A program made the position numbers and the translations under genes. From Terrimonas ginsenosidimutans (lineage in GTDB: Bacteria; Bacteroidota; Bacteroidia; Chitinophagales; Chitinophagaceae): a stretch of 64,000 nucleotides of DNA. The stretch spans positions 62,001 through 126,000 of the forward strand of contig NZ_JAKLTR010000010.1 in NCBI RefSeq assembly GCF_022012415.1. Direction: 5' to 3'. The notes beneath the pieces were generated by a model. That model was given only the letters and a program-made list of their open reading frames with translations, was not told where the DNA came from and made no database searches. Of this stretch, positions 26,368-35,382 are shown in pieces (the stretch's first letter is position 1; every line of letters begins with the position of its first letter).

Positions 26368-29235
26368 ATGCTGCTTGTAAGGTTTACAATTTTAGTCGTT
26401 GCCCTGTGCTCTGCAAGAATCGCCGGCGCACAATCTTACTGGCAGCAGGAAGTAAATTATTCCATTGATGTATCACTGAATGACAAACAACATTCGCTGG
26501 AAGGTTTTGAAAGAATGGAATACATTAACCATTCGCCTGACACACTCCGGTTCATCTGGATACATCTTTGGCCAAACGCTTATAAAAACGACCGCACAGC
26601 TTTTACAGATCAGCAATTGCAAAATGGTAACACCGCATTTTATTTCTCCGGTAGCGATGACAAAGGCTATATCAATAAGCTGAATTTCAAAGTGGACAAT
26701 GAGACAGCTGAAACCGTTGATCATCCTAATTATATAGACATCGTCCAGTTAGTTCTTCCATCCCCATTGTTGCCCGGAAAGAAAATAGTCATCACTACCC
26801 CATTTCATGTTCAGCTACCCTACAACTTTTCAAGAGGCGGACATATTGGTGAAAGCTACCAGGCAACGCAATGGTACCCCAAGCCGGCGGTATATGACCG
26901 CCAGGGATGGCATCCGATGCCTTACCTCGATCAGGGAGAATTCTACAGCGAATTCGGAAGCTTTGAAGTCCGCGTAACGGTTCCTGAAAACTATGTTGTT
27001 GCAGCAACGGGAGAACTTCAGGATGACGCTGAGAAGAACTGGCTGCGTACAAGATCTTCTTTTGACTGGAAACCTGAAAAGATAAAGATCAAAACAAAAG
27101 CAGGATCTTATAAGACTACGTACCAGCAATATCCCTCCTCAGCAGTAAAAACAAAAACGCTTACGTTCAAAGAAAGCCGTATTCATGATTTCGCATGGTT
27201 TGCTGATAAACGTTTTATTGTTGATATGGACACGTGTCGCCTCCCTTCAGGAAAACTTGTGGATGTGGCGAGCTATTATCTTCCGGAGGAAAAATCCCAG
27301 TGGCAGCATAGTGTAGCCTATGCAAAAACTGCTGTAAGGAACAGGAGCCGCTGGATCGGCGAATATCCTTACAAAAATGTCAGCGTGGTACAGGGGCCGA
27401 AGGGATATGGCGCCGGAATGGAATACCCGACAATCACACTGATCCCCCCTGCAGAAAGTGAGATCGCACTTGACAAAGTGATCGAACACGAAATTGGCCA
27501 CAACTGGTTCTATGGGATCCTCGGCAGCAATGAAAGGCAATATCCATGGATGGATGAGGGACTGAATTCCTACTATGAAAACCGGCATAGCCAATTGAAG
27601 TACCCTGCCGGAGATGCTAAATTCGGGAATACATCTTATCATTCGAAAGACATGGCAACACTTTTCGTAAATACTGTTGTCGCACTAAAAAAAGACCAAC
27701 CCATCAATACGCCAAGCGACAGCTTATCGGAGATCAATTATGCGTTAATGGCTTATCTCAAAACCGCAGATTGGTTATCTTATCTCGAAGCAAAATACGG
27801 TCGTGACAAATTGGATAATGCAATACAGGCATATTACGAACAGTGGAAATTCAGGCATCCTCAACCAGCGGATCTGAAAGAAAGCATCTCAAAAAGTTTG
27901 GGGGTTCCCCAGGATAGTTTATTTTCTTACCTTGATAAGACAGGGCCATTACCTAATTCTATTCCGGGAGGTACGCGCGTTGTATTTACCAGCCCACGAT
28001 CTATCGCAAATTACATTTCGTCTCCCGTAAAAAATCTCATCAGTATCGGTCCGGCTATCGGAACAAACAAATATGATAATATCGCTCTTGGATTATTTTT
28101 TACCAATTATAAATTCCCTCCCTCTCCCCTTCAGTTCTTTGTAGCCCCAATGTACAGCACAGGTATTAAAAAGCTGGCCGGTACGGGCCTTGTTAATTAC
28201 TCCTTTCACCCGGATAATGGAGCATTCAGAAAGATCAGGATTGGTGTTAGTGCTTCCGCATTTGGTATAAATGAATTTAAAGACAGCGGGAAAACGACTT
28301 CCCTGTCTTTTCACAAGATCGTTCCTTCGGTAAGATTTGTACTGACGGAAAAGAATCCTAAAAGCACCATGAACCGTTACATACAGTTCAAAACCTTTAT
28401 GATCTCGGAAGATGCTTTACAGTTCTATAATGATACTACGATCGTCGGTACAGATACCTCTGTTGCCAGCAAGTATCGGGTCATAAACAATAACAGAACG
28501 CTCAACCAGCTGATGCTTGTTTGGGAAAACAACCGGGCATTATATCCCTACCGGGGAGAATTAAAGATCGAGCAGGGAACAGATTTTGTTCGCGCCGGAT
28601 TTACCGGAAATTACTTCTTTAACTATGCAAAAGGCGGAGGCCTGGATCTTCGCTTGTTTGCCGGTAAGTTTTTCTATACTTCCTCAAAAACGTTTTCCAA
28701 ACAAATTCAGACGGACCGCTACCATCTTAACATGACTGGCGCTAACGGAAGAGAAGACTATACCTATAGCGATTACTTCGCCGGACGCAATGCCTTCGAA
28801 GGAACAGCCAGTCAGCAGATCATGGTGAGGGACGGTGCTTTCAAAGTCAGAACAGATCTGCTTGCTGATAAGATAGGTAAAACAGATAACTGGCTTGCCG
28901 CGATCAATCTGAGCTCGAGTATACCGTCATCTATCAATCCTCTCAGCCTGCTACCCATTAAGATCCCGCTGAAGTTCTTTCTTGACATCGGAACCTATGC
29001 AGATGCCTGGAAAAGAAATTCCAATGAAGACCGTTTTCTTTACGATGCGGGTTTACAGATCCCTTTGCTGAATGAGACCGTGAATATCTACATTCCCCTC
29101 CTGTACAGCTCCGTATACAAGGATTATATCAATTCAACGATCGCAGATAAGAAATTCTGGAAAAAGATCTCCTTCTCCATCGATATTTCTCATTTCAGTC
29201 TGCGCAAGATCAACCGTAACTTAGCGCTTGAATGA
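26368..29235 (+). CDS. M1 family metallopeptidase (long paralogue with C-terminal extension)
   Basis: A 955-residue protein with a signal peptide ending RIAGAQ (about residue 22). The peptidase region has GAGMEYP, HEIGHNWFYGILGSNERQ near residue 370 and MDEGLNSYYE. After residue about 520 there is a 430-residue extension rich in alternating aromatic strands (VTFTSPRSIANYIS, LFFTNYKFPPSPLQFFVAP) that ends in FSIDISHFSLRKINRNL, resembling an outer-membrane beta-barrel-like domain. Paralogue of the gene 24 bases upstream. The FemAB/GNAT-type gene overlaps its stop by four bases (ATGA). Confidence 0.92.
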   Translation: MLLVRFTILVVALCSARIAGAQSYWQQEVNYSIDVSLNDKQHSLEGFERMEYINHSPDTLRFIWIHLWPNAYKNDRTAFTDQQLQNGNTAFYFSGSDDKGYINKLNFKVDNETAETVDHPNYIDIVQLVLPSPLLPGKKIVITTPFHVQLPYNFSRGGHIGESYQATQWYPKPAVYDRQGWHPMPYLDQGEFYSEFGSFEVRVTVPENYVVAATGELQDDAEKNWLRTRSSFDWKPEKIKIKTKAGSYKTTYQQYPSSAVKTKTLTFKESRIHDFAWFADKRFIVDMDTCRLPSGKLVDVASYYLPEEKSQWQHSVAYAKTAVRNRSRWIGEYPYKNVSVVQGPKGYGAGMEYPTITLIPPAESEIALDKVIEHEIGHNWFYGILGSNERQYPWMDEGLNSYYENRHSQLKYPAGDAKFGNTSYHSKDMATLFVNTVVALKKDQPINTPSDSLSEINYALMAYLKTADWLSYLEAKYGRDKLDNAIQAYYEQWKFRHPQPADLKESISKSLGVPQDSLFSYLDKTGPLPNSIPGGTRVVFTSPRSIANYISSPVKNLISIGPAIGTNKYDNIALGLFFTNYKFPPSPLQFFVAPMYSTGIKKLAGTGLVNYSFHPDNGAFRKIRIGVSASAFGINEFKDSGKTTSLSFHKIVPSVRFVLTEKNPKSTMNRYIQFKTFMISEDALQFYNDTTIVGTDTSVASKYRVINNNRTLNQLMLVWENNRALYPYRGELKIEQGTDFVRAGFTGNYFFNYAKGGGLDLRLFAGKFFYTSSKTFSKQIQTDRYHLNMTGANGREDYTYSDYFAGRNAFEGTASQQIMVRDGAFKVRTDLLADKIGKTDNWLAAINLSSSIPSSINPLSLLPIKIPLKFFLDIGTYADAWKRNSNEDRFLYDAGLQIPLLNETVNIYIPLLYSSVYKDYINSTIADKKFWKKISFSIDISHFSLRKINRNLALE

Positions 29236-30158
29236 GCAGACATTACCCGATAAAATATCTTACGAATAAAGAGATTGACCAGCAGAAGTGGGACCGGTGT
29301 ATTGCCGGTGCGAAGAATGGAGTGATATATGGTTACTCCTACTATTTAAACCAGATGGCCATTCACTGGGACGGCCTTGTATTCGGCGACTACGACGCAG
29401 TAATGCCGCTTACCTGGAATAAGAAATATGGTATCGCTTACCTGTATCAGCCATTCCTTGCCGCACAGCTGGGTGTATTTGGGAATGATCTGAGCAGTGA
29501 TCTCCTTAGATCTTTTTTCGATGCCGTTCCTTCGAGATTCCGTCACTGGGACATTTACCTCAATCACCACAATCTACTTCCGGTAGAGAACTACCCCCTA
29601 TACATCCGCAAAAACTTCGTATTGCCCTTGAATCAATCTTATGAACAACTGTACAATGCATACCGGGAGAATACACAACGGAACATAAAGAAATCCAAAC
29701 AGTTTGGTTGCAGAGCTATAAAGGATATCGAAGCCGACCGTGTGATTGAACTGGCCGTTGCGCAAATGCGTCATTATACCAAAGAATCAACGGACAATAT
29801 AGAGCGTTTTAAAATGCTGTATGATCAGCTTCATCAGCGGAAGCAGGCTATTTGCTACGGGATCCTTTCCGCAAAAGATATATTGATCGCATCATGCATT
29901 TTTTTCTTTTCGCACAACCGGGCTTATTACATCCTCGTTGGTAATCATCCTGACGGAAGAACCCTTGGAGCATCCCATGCCCTGATCGACGCATTTATAC
30001 AGGACCACGCGGGCAGGGATCTGCTACTTGATTTCGAAGGCTCAGATGTAAGAAATCTTGCTTTTTTCTATAGCAGCTTCGGAGCCGTAGAAGAAAATTA
30101 TTCAGCTCTACGGTTAAACAGGCTGCCTTTCTATCTTAGATGGGCAAAGAAGGAGTAG
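29232..30158 (+). CDS. FemAB/GNAT-type acyltransferase
   Basis: A 308-residue protein without signal peptide. The pattern NGVIYGYSYYLNQMAIHWDGLVFGDYDAVMPLTWNKKYG, QPFLAAQLGVFG, ENTQRNIKKSKQFGC and VGNHPDGRTLGASHALIDAFIQ, with DFEGSDVRNLAFFYSSFGA near the end, resembles FemAB-like peptidyltransferases and the GNAT fold. Such enzymes attach amino acids or acyl groups to peptidoglycan or surface molecules; the exact product is unknown. Translationally coupled to the upstream M1 peptidase gene. Confidence 0.8.
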   Translation: MSRHYPIKYLTNKEIDQQKWDRCIAGAKNGVIYGYSYYLNQMAIHWDGLVFGDYDAVMPLTWNKKYGIAYLYQPFLAAQLGVFGNDLSSDLLRSFFDAVPSRFRHWDIYLNHHNLLPVENYPLYIRKNFVLPLNQSYEQLYNAYRENTQRNIKKSKQFGCRAIKDIEADRVIELAVAQMRHYTKESTDNIERFKMLYDQLHQRKQAICYGILSAKDILIASCIFFFSHNRAYYILVGNHPDGRTLGASHALIDAFIQDHAGRDLLLDFEGSDVRNLAFFYSSFGAVEENYSALRLNRLPFYLRWAKKE

Positions 30159-30412
30159 TGTGGGATCAGGAGGAAGAGGTGGGAATGGAGGGATGGGAAG
30201 GTTTGGTAGGTTTAGTAAGTAAAAGTTTGAAAGTTTAAAGGTTACAAAGGGTAGTACATCGCAGAAGGTTTAATAAGTCCCGGGGCTCTATACTTTCCCT
30301 GGGGCGGGTTAATATACCCGTCGTTCGCTACGATCCTTTGGCCGCTGCGCACGCCACAACACGTTCACTTCCCCACGCGCAGATTCATTCGCCGCGCGCG
30401 CAGGCCAGAAAT

Positions 30413-30458
30413 GGGCATACGACAGCAATCGCATTGCTGCGTTTGACTGTCGTCGCCC
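30413..30458. repeat. Inverted repeat / two-part hairpin
   Basis: Outer arms GGGCATACGACAG and CTGTCGTCGCCC pair (one bulge), enclosing a smaller GCAAT-CGC-ATTGC stem. No T tract follows, so it is not an obvious terminator. Confidence 0.65.
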
Positions 30459-30533
30459 ACTTTTCAATTGTATCATTCCACATTTCCTATCTCATTCTTC
30501 CTTTTTTTGATCATAGATGCAATAAAAAAAACG

Positions 30534-30584
30534 CACCGCCCTTTTCAGGACTGCCCTCCTCCACCAGTCCTGAAAATGACGGTG
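30534..30584. repeat. Inverted repeat
   Basis: TTTTCAGGACT (30542-30552) and AGTCCTGAAAA (30566-30576) are a perfect 11-bp inverted repeat with a 13-base loop, with an outer CACCG/CGGTG pair at 30534 and 30584. No T tract follows on either strand. Confidence 0.7.
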
Positions 30585-30810
30585 ACTAAGAAATTTCTCT
30601 GTTGTAAATATCGCTGTACGCAAAAGTGAATCCATGGGAAAAACACAACATCTCCGGGGAAAATAACGGGAGTATAACGGTGAATAGACAACCGGCAATA
30701 TAAGGGGAAGAAACTCGTCCTCTCAACTTTGCTTCAGATCCATAGTTAATCAATGAGGTATTTTCAGAATGACAATTCTATCCATTCATCTCCTCCCAAT
30801 TAAACACAAA

Positions 30811-30833
30811 AAAGCTGCACTCTCTGCAGCTTT
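30811..30833 (-). terminator. Terminator of ispD
   Basis: AAAGCTGCA and TGCAGCTTT form a perfect 9-bp stem with a 5-base loop; on the minus strand it is followed by a T run, 73 bases after the ispD stop. Confidence 0.85.
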
Positions 30834-30905
30834 CAAGAACGATACCCTTCAGTTTTATTTATCGCTACGGAACATTAAACATTGAAATTATTGAACCTAA
30901 CACTT

Positions 30906-31577
30906 CTATGCCCCCTCAACCAATAACTTTTCCGCCACGAGCATATCCACGGGCTTTGTAATTTTAATATTCCGTTCTTCACCTTCTACCAGCGAGATCT
31001 TTAAGCCGAAAGCCTCCACAACCGTTGCCTCATCAGTAAATTTATCTTTATAGTCGATCTGAAACGCAGGGATCAGTATTTTGCTATGAAAAACCTGTGG
31101 CGTTTGCACAAGCATGATCGTATTCCTGTCAGCTGCTTCATTCCCATCTTCGGTCAGCACACGAATGCTGTCTTTGCTCGGCACAACAGGCACAGCACTG
31201 CCTGTTTCTGTCGCCATGGCATAGCAGCGGCGAATAAGATCAGACGAGATCAGGCAACGAACGCCATCATGCACAAATACAACGGAATCTTCTTCAACCA
31301 GGCTGAGTCCGTTTTTTACAGACTGAAAACGTGAATCGCCACCAGCCGTGATACGGATGCGGTCTTTATCAAAGTATGCATCAATGATCTCCTGTCCCAT
31401 ATCAGTATACTCCACGGGCAATACCAGTATCACCTGGAGATCTATATAAGTTTCCAGAAAAGTTTTTATGGAGTAATACAGAACGGGCTTGTCTTTAAGA
31501 AGCATGAACTGCTTTGGAACACTTCCTCCCATCCTGCTGCCGGATCCACCAGCCACGATTATTGCATATTTTTTCAT
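30906..31577 (-). CDS. ispD: 2-C-methyl-D-erythritol 4-phosphate cytidylyltransferase
   Basis: About 223 residues. The CTP-binding N-terminus MKKYAIIVAGGSGSRMGG and PKQFMLLKDKPVLYYSI is the IspD signature; VFVHDGVRCLIS and LVQTPQVFHSKIL follow, and the C-terminus has TDEATVVEAFG and NIKITKPVDMLVAE. The enzyme makes CDP-methylerythritol in the MEP isoprenoid pathway, in the cytoplasm. The frame is open to an ATG at 31625, but the family start is the ATG at 31577. A CAAATGTA (TACATTTG on the minus strand) at 31583-31590 would imply a nearly leaderless mRNA; this is uncertain. Confidence 0.95.
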   Translation of the reverse strand: MKKYAIIVAGGSGSRMGGSVPKQFMLLKDKPVLYYSIKTFLETYIDLQVILVLPVEYTDMGQEIIDAYFDKDRIRITAGGDSRFQSVKNGLSLVEEDSVVFVHDGVRCLISSDLIRRCYAMATETGSAVPVVPSKDSIRVLTEDGNEAADRNTIMLVQTPQVFHSKILIPAFQIDYKDKFTDEATVVEAFGLKISLVEGEERNIKITKPVDMLVAEKLLVEGA

Positions 31578-31703
31578 AGACACAAATGTAACACGAATGA
31601 GAGTTCGAATTAGCACGAATAGCATCCTTCCCCTTTAAAATATCACTGCGTTCTGCCTTTGCGGGGATCATAACGGAAGCCATCAGATACCGCCGTAATT
31701 GAA

Positions 31704-32102
31704 TCAGCGGATATAATATAAAAACGGTTTGAATGCGACCAATTCTCCTTTCTTATCTTTTCCAAGAAGACAGTACAATGACAACACATTCCGGCTCTTC
31801 ATTCCCTGAAGGAGTTTCAGGTCCTCTTCTGAAAATGTATCCCCTTCAACCGTTCGTTCCCCACCTTCACAGTCTTCGCCGCAATCAATGAGATAAGTGA
31901 AGCGGATGATCTTTACACCGGAATCTTCTGACTTCAGTTTTTTGATCTTCAGCACATCTTCCGGAGACAACATTCCTTTTGCCGTAATGCCGTCAAAGCC
32001 TGCAGCATATTTTGGAGTAATACCGCAGGAATCTTCCCCGGCCTGGGCAAAACATAGCTGGCTGCTGCAAATCAGTAAAAACAGTACGAAAATATTCTTC
32101 AT
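31704..32102 (-). CDS. Small secreted protein of unknown function
   Basis: A 132-residue protein with a signal peptide ending LCFAQ (about residue 20). Three cysteines lie in IDCGEDCEGG and DSCG, and the body is a beta-rich VKIIRFTYLIDC... LYCLLGKDKKGE pattern. No family recognised. Its ATG overlaps the stop of the isoaspartyl peptidase gene by four bases (ATGA at 32099-32102), so it is translated from the same mRNA. Confidence 0.65.
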   Translation of the reverse strand: MKNIFVLFLLICSSQLCFAQAGEDSCGITPKYAAGFDGITAKGMLSPEDVLKIKKLKSEDSGVKIIRFTYLIDCGEDCEGGERTVEGDTFSEEDLKLLQGMKSRNVLSLYCLLGKDKKGELVAFKPFLYYIR

Positions 32103-33034
32103 GACTTATAAATGTTCACTTGCTTTACTCCCGCATTATTCCAGATGCCGCGATACATTCCCGCGCTATTGAATACCAGTGCCGCGTTTCCTTTCGCGTC
32201 TACGCCGATCATACCACCCTCGCCTTCCATCTTCACCAACTTGTCCAATACAACTTTGTCCATCGCTTCCTGTAATGACATACCGCGGTATTCCATCAGA
32301 CAGCTTACATCATAAGCAGCAACGGCGCGGATAAATATTTCTCCATGACCGGTACAACTGATCGCGCAGGTGTTATTGTTAGCATAGGTACCAGCTCCGA
32401 TAATGGGACTATCCCCTACTCTTCCCCATTGTTTGTTTGTCATCCCTCCAGTGCTGGTTGCGGCAGCGATATTGCCAAACTGATCACAGGCCGCGGCGCC
32501 AACTGTTCCGAACTTTTTATCCTTTACCTGCACGTTATGATCGAGTGCCGCGTTCGTTGTACCGCGTACCTGCATCCATTGATCATACCGTAGTTGTGAA
32601 AAGAAATATTCATCCGGCTCTGTTTGAATTCCGCTGGATGCGGCAAACGCATTCGCACCATCGCCGGTAAGCATTACGTGGCCACTGTTCACCATTACCA
32701 CATGCGCCAGTTCAACCGGGTTGCGGATATTCTTCACTCCGCTTACGGCACCAGCCATGAGATTACTTCCATCCATGATCGACGCATCCATTTCCTGGCT
32801 GCCATCGCTGGCAAAAACAGATCCGCGACCGGCATTGAACAGGACATTATCTTCCAGGGAAACAACCGCAGCCTTTACAGCATCTATTGCGGTGCCGCCT
32901 TTTTCCAATAACTGATACCCGGCTTTCAATGCGTCTTCAAGGCCCTGGCGGTATGCCTGCTCCATCTCCGGTGTCATATTCTCCCGCAGAATTGTTCCCG
33001 CCCCGCCATGTATTACCAGTGTCTGTTTATTCAT
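32099..33034 (-). CDS. Isoaspartyl peptidase/L-asparaginase (Ntn hydrolase)
   Basis: A 311-residue plant-type asparaginase. It starts MNKQTLVIHGGAGTI, contains GGTAIDAVKAAV and NAGRGSVF, and the autocleavage site FGTVGAAACD with the catalytic Thr; TSTGGMTNKQWGRVGDSPIIGAGTYA follows. The precursor self-cleaves to alpha and beta chains and removes isoaspartyl residues or asparagine. The lack of a signal peptide suggests cytoplasmic action. It lies 16 bases downstream of an amino-acid permease gene, a sensible transport-plus-catabolism pair. Confidence 0.93.
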   Translation of the reverse strand: MNKQTLVIHGGAGTILRENMTPEMEQAYRQGLEDALKAGYQLLEKGGTAIDAVKAAVVSLEDNVLFNAGRGSVFASDGSQEMDASIMDGSNLMAGAVSGVKNIRNPVELAHVVMVNSGHVMLTGDGANAFAASSGIQTEPDEYFFSQLRYDQWMQVRGTTNAALDHNVQVKDKKFGTVGAAACDQFGNIAAATSTGGMTNKQWGRVGDSPIIGAGTYANNNTCAISCTGHGEIFIRAVAAYDVSCLMEYRGMSLQEAMDKVVLDKLVKMEGEGGMIGVDAKGNAALVFNSAGMYRGIWNNAGVKQVNIYKS

Positions 33035-33050
33035 CAGTCTCGTATTTGAA

Positions 33051-34493
33051 CTATTGTTCCCTGGCAGCTTTCTTATTGGATGAGATCGCGATGTAATAGA
33101 GCGGTACTCCCAACAATACTATGATCAGACCCGGCCAGGTAAATTGAGGTTTATAGATGATCAGCAACAAACAAAATGCCGATCCCATCAAAATATAAAG
33201 CAATGGCAGAAACGGGTACCCGAATGCTTTATAAGGGCGGTCTGCGTCCGGACGTTTCTTACGAAGGATAAATATGCCAATGATCGTAAGGATATAGAAT
33301 AAAACGACAACAAAGGAGATCATATCCAACAGCTGACCGTATTTACCGCTCAAACACCATGCAGAGGCTACCAGGCATTGGATCCACAGTGCGAACTGCG
33401 GAACGGAATGCTGATTTAGCGTTCCTACTTTTCTGAAGAACAACCCGTCTTTTGCCATCGTGTAGTAAACGCGCGCACCCGCCAGGATCAGACCGTTATT
33501 GCAGCCGAACGTCGATACCATGATCAGTACGGCGATCAGGATCGTGCCAAATGAAGGAAAGATCCTGTTCGCGGCAGCTACCGCTACACGATCGTCCTGC
33601 GGCAAAGCCAGCTCATTCAAAGGAAGCGCATTCAGATACATCAGATTTGCACATACATAAATGACCGTAACGATCAATGTGCCGAGAAACAAGCTCAATC
33701 CGATATTACGCTTCGGGTTCTTCATTTCACCTGCGATAAACGTCACGTTATTCCATGCATCGCTGCTGAATATTGAGCCCACCATCGATGATGCTATAGC
33801 CCCCAGCAATGCAGCACCCGCAATCCCTTCCCATGCGCCGGGAATAAAGCCGCCATCAGCCCCCTGTGTCAGCGTGCGTGCGGTAAAACCGGTTTCCCAA
33901 TTCTCAGCCCAGAAACTTTCTTTCACCAGTACAAATCCAAAAACGATCAGACCGAATAAGGCAAGAAGCTTTGCTGAGGTAAAAACAGTCTGGATGAACT
34001 TTCCCTCTTTCACCCCGCGTGAATTGATATAGGTCAGCAGGATCACGATCGCTATCGCTACCAGCTGCCCGGAATAAATGTTAAGCCCTGCAACATTAAA
34101 AAGTAAATACTCATTACCTAATTCCGGAACCATATAGGCCAGGAACTTGGAAAATGCCACACCAACCGCAGCGATCGTGGCTGTTTGTATCACGGCAAAA
34201 AAGCTCCAGCCGTACAGGAAGGCCATCAGCGGGTTATAAGCTTCTTTGAGATAAACATACTGACCACCGGCTTTGGGAAACATGCCGCTCAGCTCACCAT
34301 AGCTCAGCGCTGCGGTAAGGGTCATAAACCCTGTCAGCAGCCATACAACGATCAGCCAGCCGGCACTGCCCGTATTACGTGTAATGTCAGCGCTGACAAT
34401 AAAAATACCGGACCCGATCATGGACCCGGCAACGATCATAGTACCGTCGAATAATCCCAGTGTTGGTTTGAAGGAAGATTGTTCCTGACTCAT
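33051..34493 (-). CDS. APC family amino acid permease
   Basis: A 480-residue, about 12-13-helix transporter of the APC superfamily. Helix 1 holds the substrate motif DGTMIVAGSMIGSGIFIVSADI, with AGGQYVYLKEAYNPLMAFLYGW after it, and VTFIAGEMKNPKRNIGLSLFLGTLIVTVIYV for helix 6 and the following loop. It takes up amino acids at the inner membrane. The isoaspartyl peptidase gene follows after 16 bases, so these two act together. Confidence 0.93.
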   Translation of the reverse strand: MSQEQSSFKPTLGLFDGTMIVAGSMIGSGIFIVSADITRNTGSAGWLIVVWLLTGFMTLTAALSYGELSGMFPKAGGQYVYLKEAYNPLMAFLYGWSFFAVIQTATIAAVGVAFSKFLAYMVPELGNEYLLFNVAGLNIYSGQLVAIAIVILLTYINSRGVKEGKFIQTVFTSAKLLALFGLIVFGFVLVKESFWAENWETGFTARTLTQGADGGFIPGAWEGIAGAALLGAIASSMVGSIFSSDAWNNVTFIAGEMKNPKRNIGLSLFLGTLIVTVIYVCANLMYLNALPLNELALPQDDRVAVAAANRIFPSFGTILIAVLIMVSTFGCNNGLILAGARVYYTMAKDGLFFRKVGTLNQHSVPQFALWIQCLVASAWCLSGKYGQLLDMISFVVVLFYILTIIGIFILRKKRPDADRPYKAFGYPFLPLLYILMGSAFCLLLIIYKPQFTWPGLIIVLLGVPLYYIAISSNKKAAREQ

Positions 34494-34540
34494 GCAGTTT
34501 GTGATTTGGACTAAAGCTAAGAGAAAAAAGGGACAAAAAA

Positions 34541-34605
34541 GAGAGAAAGGAAAACAGGGAAAGTCACGCTTTTTCCCGTGAACTTTCCCTGCTTTCCTTT
34601 CTCTC
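34541..34605. repeat. Long near-perfect inverted repeat
   Basis: Left arm 34541-34568 and right arm 34577-34605 pair over 28 bp with one A/G mismatch and one bulged base, with an 8-base CTTTTTCC loop. It lies 43 bases after the OmpH stop and 48 bases upstream of the permease start, so on the minus strand it is probably a strong stop or stability structure between the two genes; there is no clean T tract. Confidence 0.8.
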
Positions 34606-34648
34606 CCTGATCCTGTGAGAAGCTATGTCAGCTTCGCTGGAATATTGC

Positions 34649-35245
34649 TTACTTCTTTCCTTTTTTATAGCTTTCATTGAGCCCTTTGATCACATCCTGT
34701 GTGACATCGTATGCAGTGTCTTTGTAATAGAACACCCCCGGATCATTTGCTACAATATATGCATATGCCCGGTCCTTATTATAATCTGCGATGAACTTCT
34801 CAATCTCCTTTTTCAGCGAGAGATTCTGATGGGTCACAAATTCCTGGTAACGCTGATCGAGGTCCTGCTTGCGGCCTTTCAGAACATCTTCCAGCTGTTT
34901 TAGATCCATTTGAGCCTTTTCATAATCGGCTTGCGTCATGGTCGATTGTTTTGCCTGATACTCCTGGATCTTTTTACGGTAAGTAAGATCAAGCTGGGAA
35001 AGATTGTTGCTGTATTCCTTTTCTTTTCCTTCGATCTCTGATTTTACATCTCTTACCATATCAAAATGAGCTTCTATGGAATCCATTTCAAAATATGCAA
35101 TACGGAATGGCGCTCCGGATGAAAGGGAATCTGTAGTCGCTCGTTTAGCAGCTGAACCACCTTCTTTCTTATTGAACTGAGCAAAAAGAAGATAGCCTGC
35201 AAGAAGCGTTAAAACTACATTCCATATCACGATACCATTTTTCAT
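34649..35245 (-). CDS. OmpH/Skp-like periplasmic chaperone
   Basis: About 198 residues from MKNGIVIWNVVLTLLAGYLLFAQ, an uncleaved or signal-anchor N-terminus. The mature part is an OmpH/Skp pattern: FRIAYFEMDSIEAHF, then a long coiled coil of Lys, Glu and Gln (about residues 60-140), then AYAYIVANDPGVFYYKDTAYDVTQDVIKGLNESY. Skp-like proteins hold outer-membrane proteins in the periplasm. The frame is open upstream to an ATG at 35284; the ATG at 35245 directly before the hydrophobic segment is preferred. Confidence 0.9.
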   Translation of the reverse strand: MKNGIVIWNVVLTLLAGYLLFAQFNKKEGGSAAKRATTDSLSSGAPFRIAYFEMDSIEAHFDMVRDVKSEIEGKEKEYSNNLSQLDLTYRKKIQEYQAKQSTMTQADYEKAQMDLKQLEDVLKGRKQDLDQRYQEFVTHQNLSLKKEIEKFIADYNKDRAYAYIVANDPGVFYYKDTAYDVTQDVIKGLNESYKKGKK

Positions 35246-35326
35246 GAGTGTCTGCTTTTGTTTTAGTAAATCGTCCTTTTGCAAAACAAGGACTTATTTC
35301 TGGAAAACCGAATAGTCTTGGCCGGG

Positions 35327-35334
35327 CAAATATA
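35327..35334 (-). promoter_or_regulatory. Probable -7 element of the OmpH gene
   Basis: TATATTTG on the minus strand, 81 bases before the ATG at 35245. No TTG was found at the -33 distance. Confidence 0.45.
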
Positions 35335-35382
35335 AGGAATACGGGTACTTTATGAAACTCTTAACCCATCTGCACTTTCACT

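Larger units (their letters stand above)
30159..30810. other. Large intergenic region with two hairpins
   Basis: About 650 bases between convergent genes. It starts with G-rich low-complexity sequence (30160-30235) and a short TTTGAAAGTTTAAAGG arm, then a GC-rich patch (30300-30410). It holds two inverted repeats listed separately. The frame at 30338-30589 (83 codons) has odd composition, no family resemblance and covers the hairpins, so no gene is called. Confidence 0.6.

Noticed and set aside
30338-30589. 83-codon plus-strand frame in the large spacer after the FemAB/GNAT-type gene
   Set aside because: Biased composition, covers two hairpins, no family resemblance and no ribosome-binding site.
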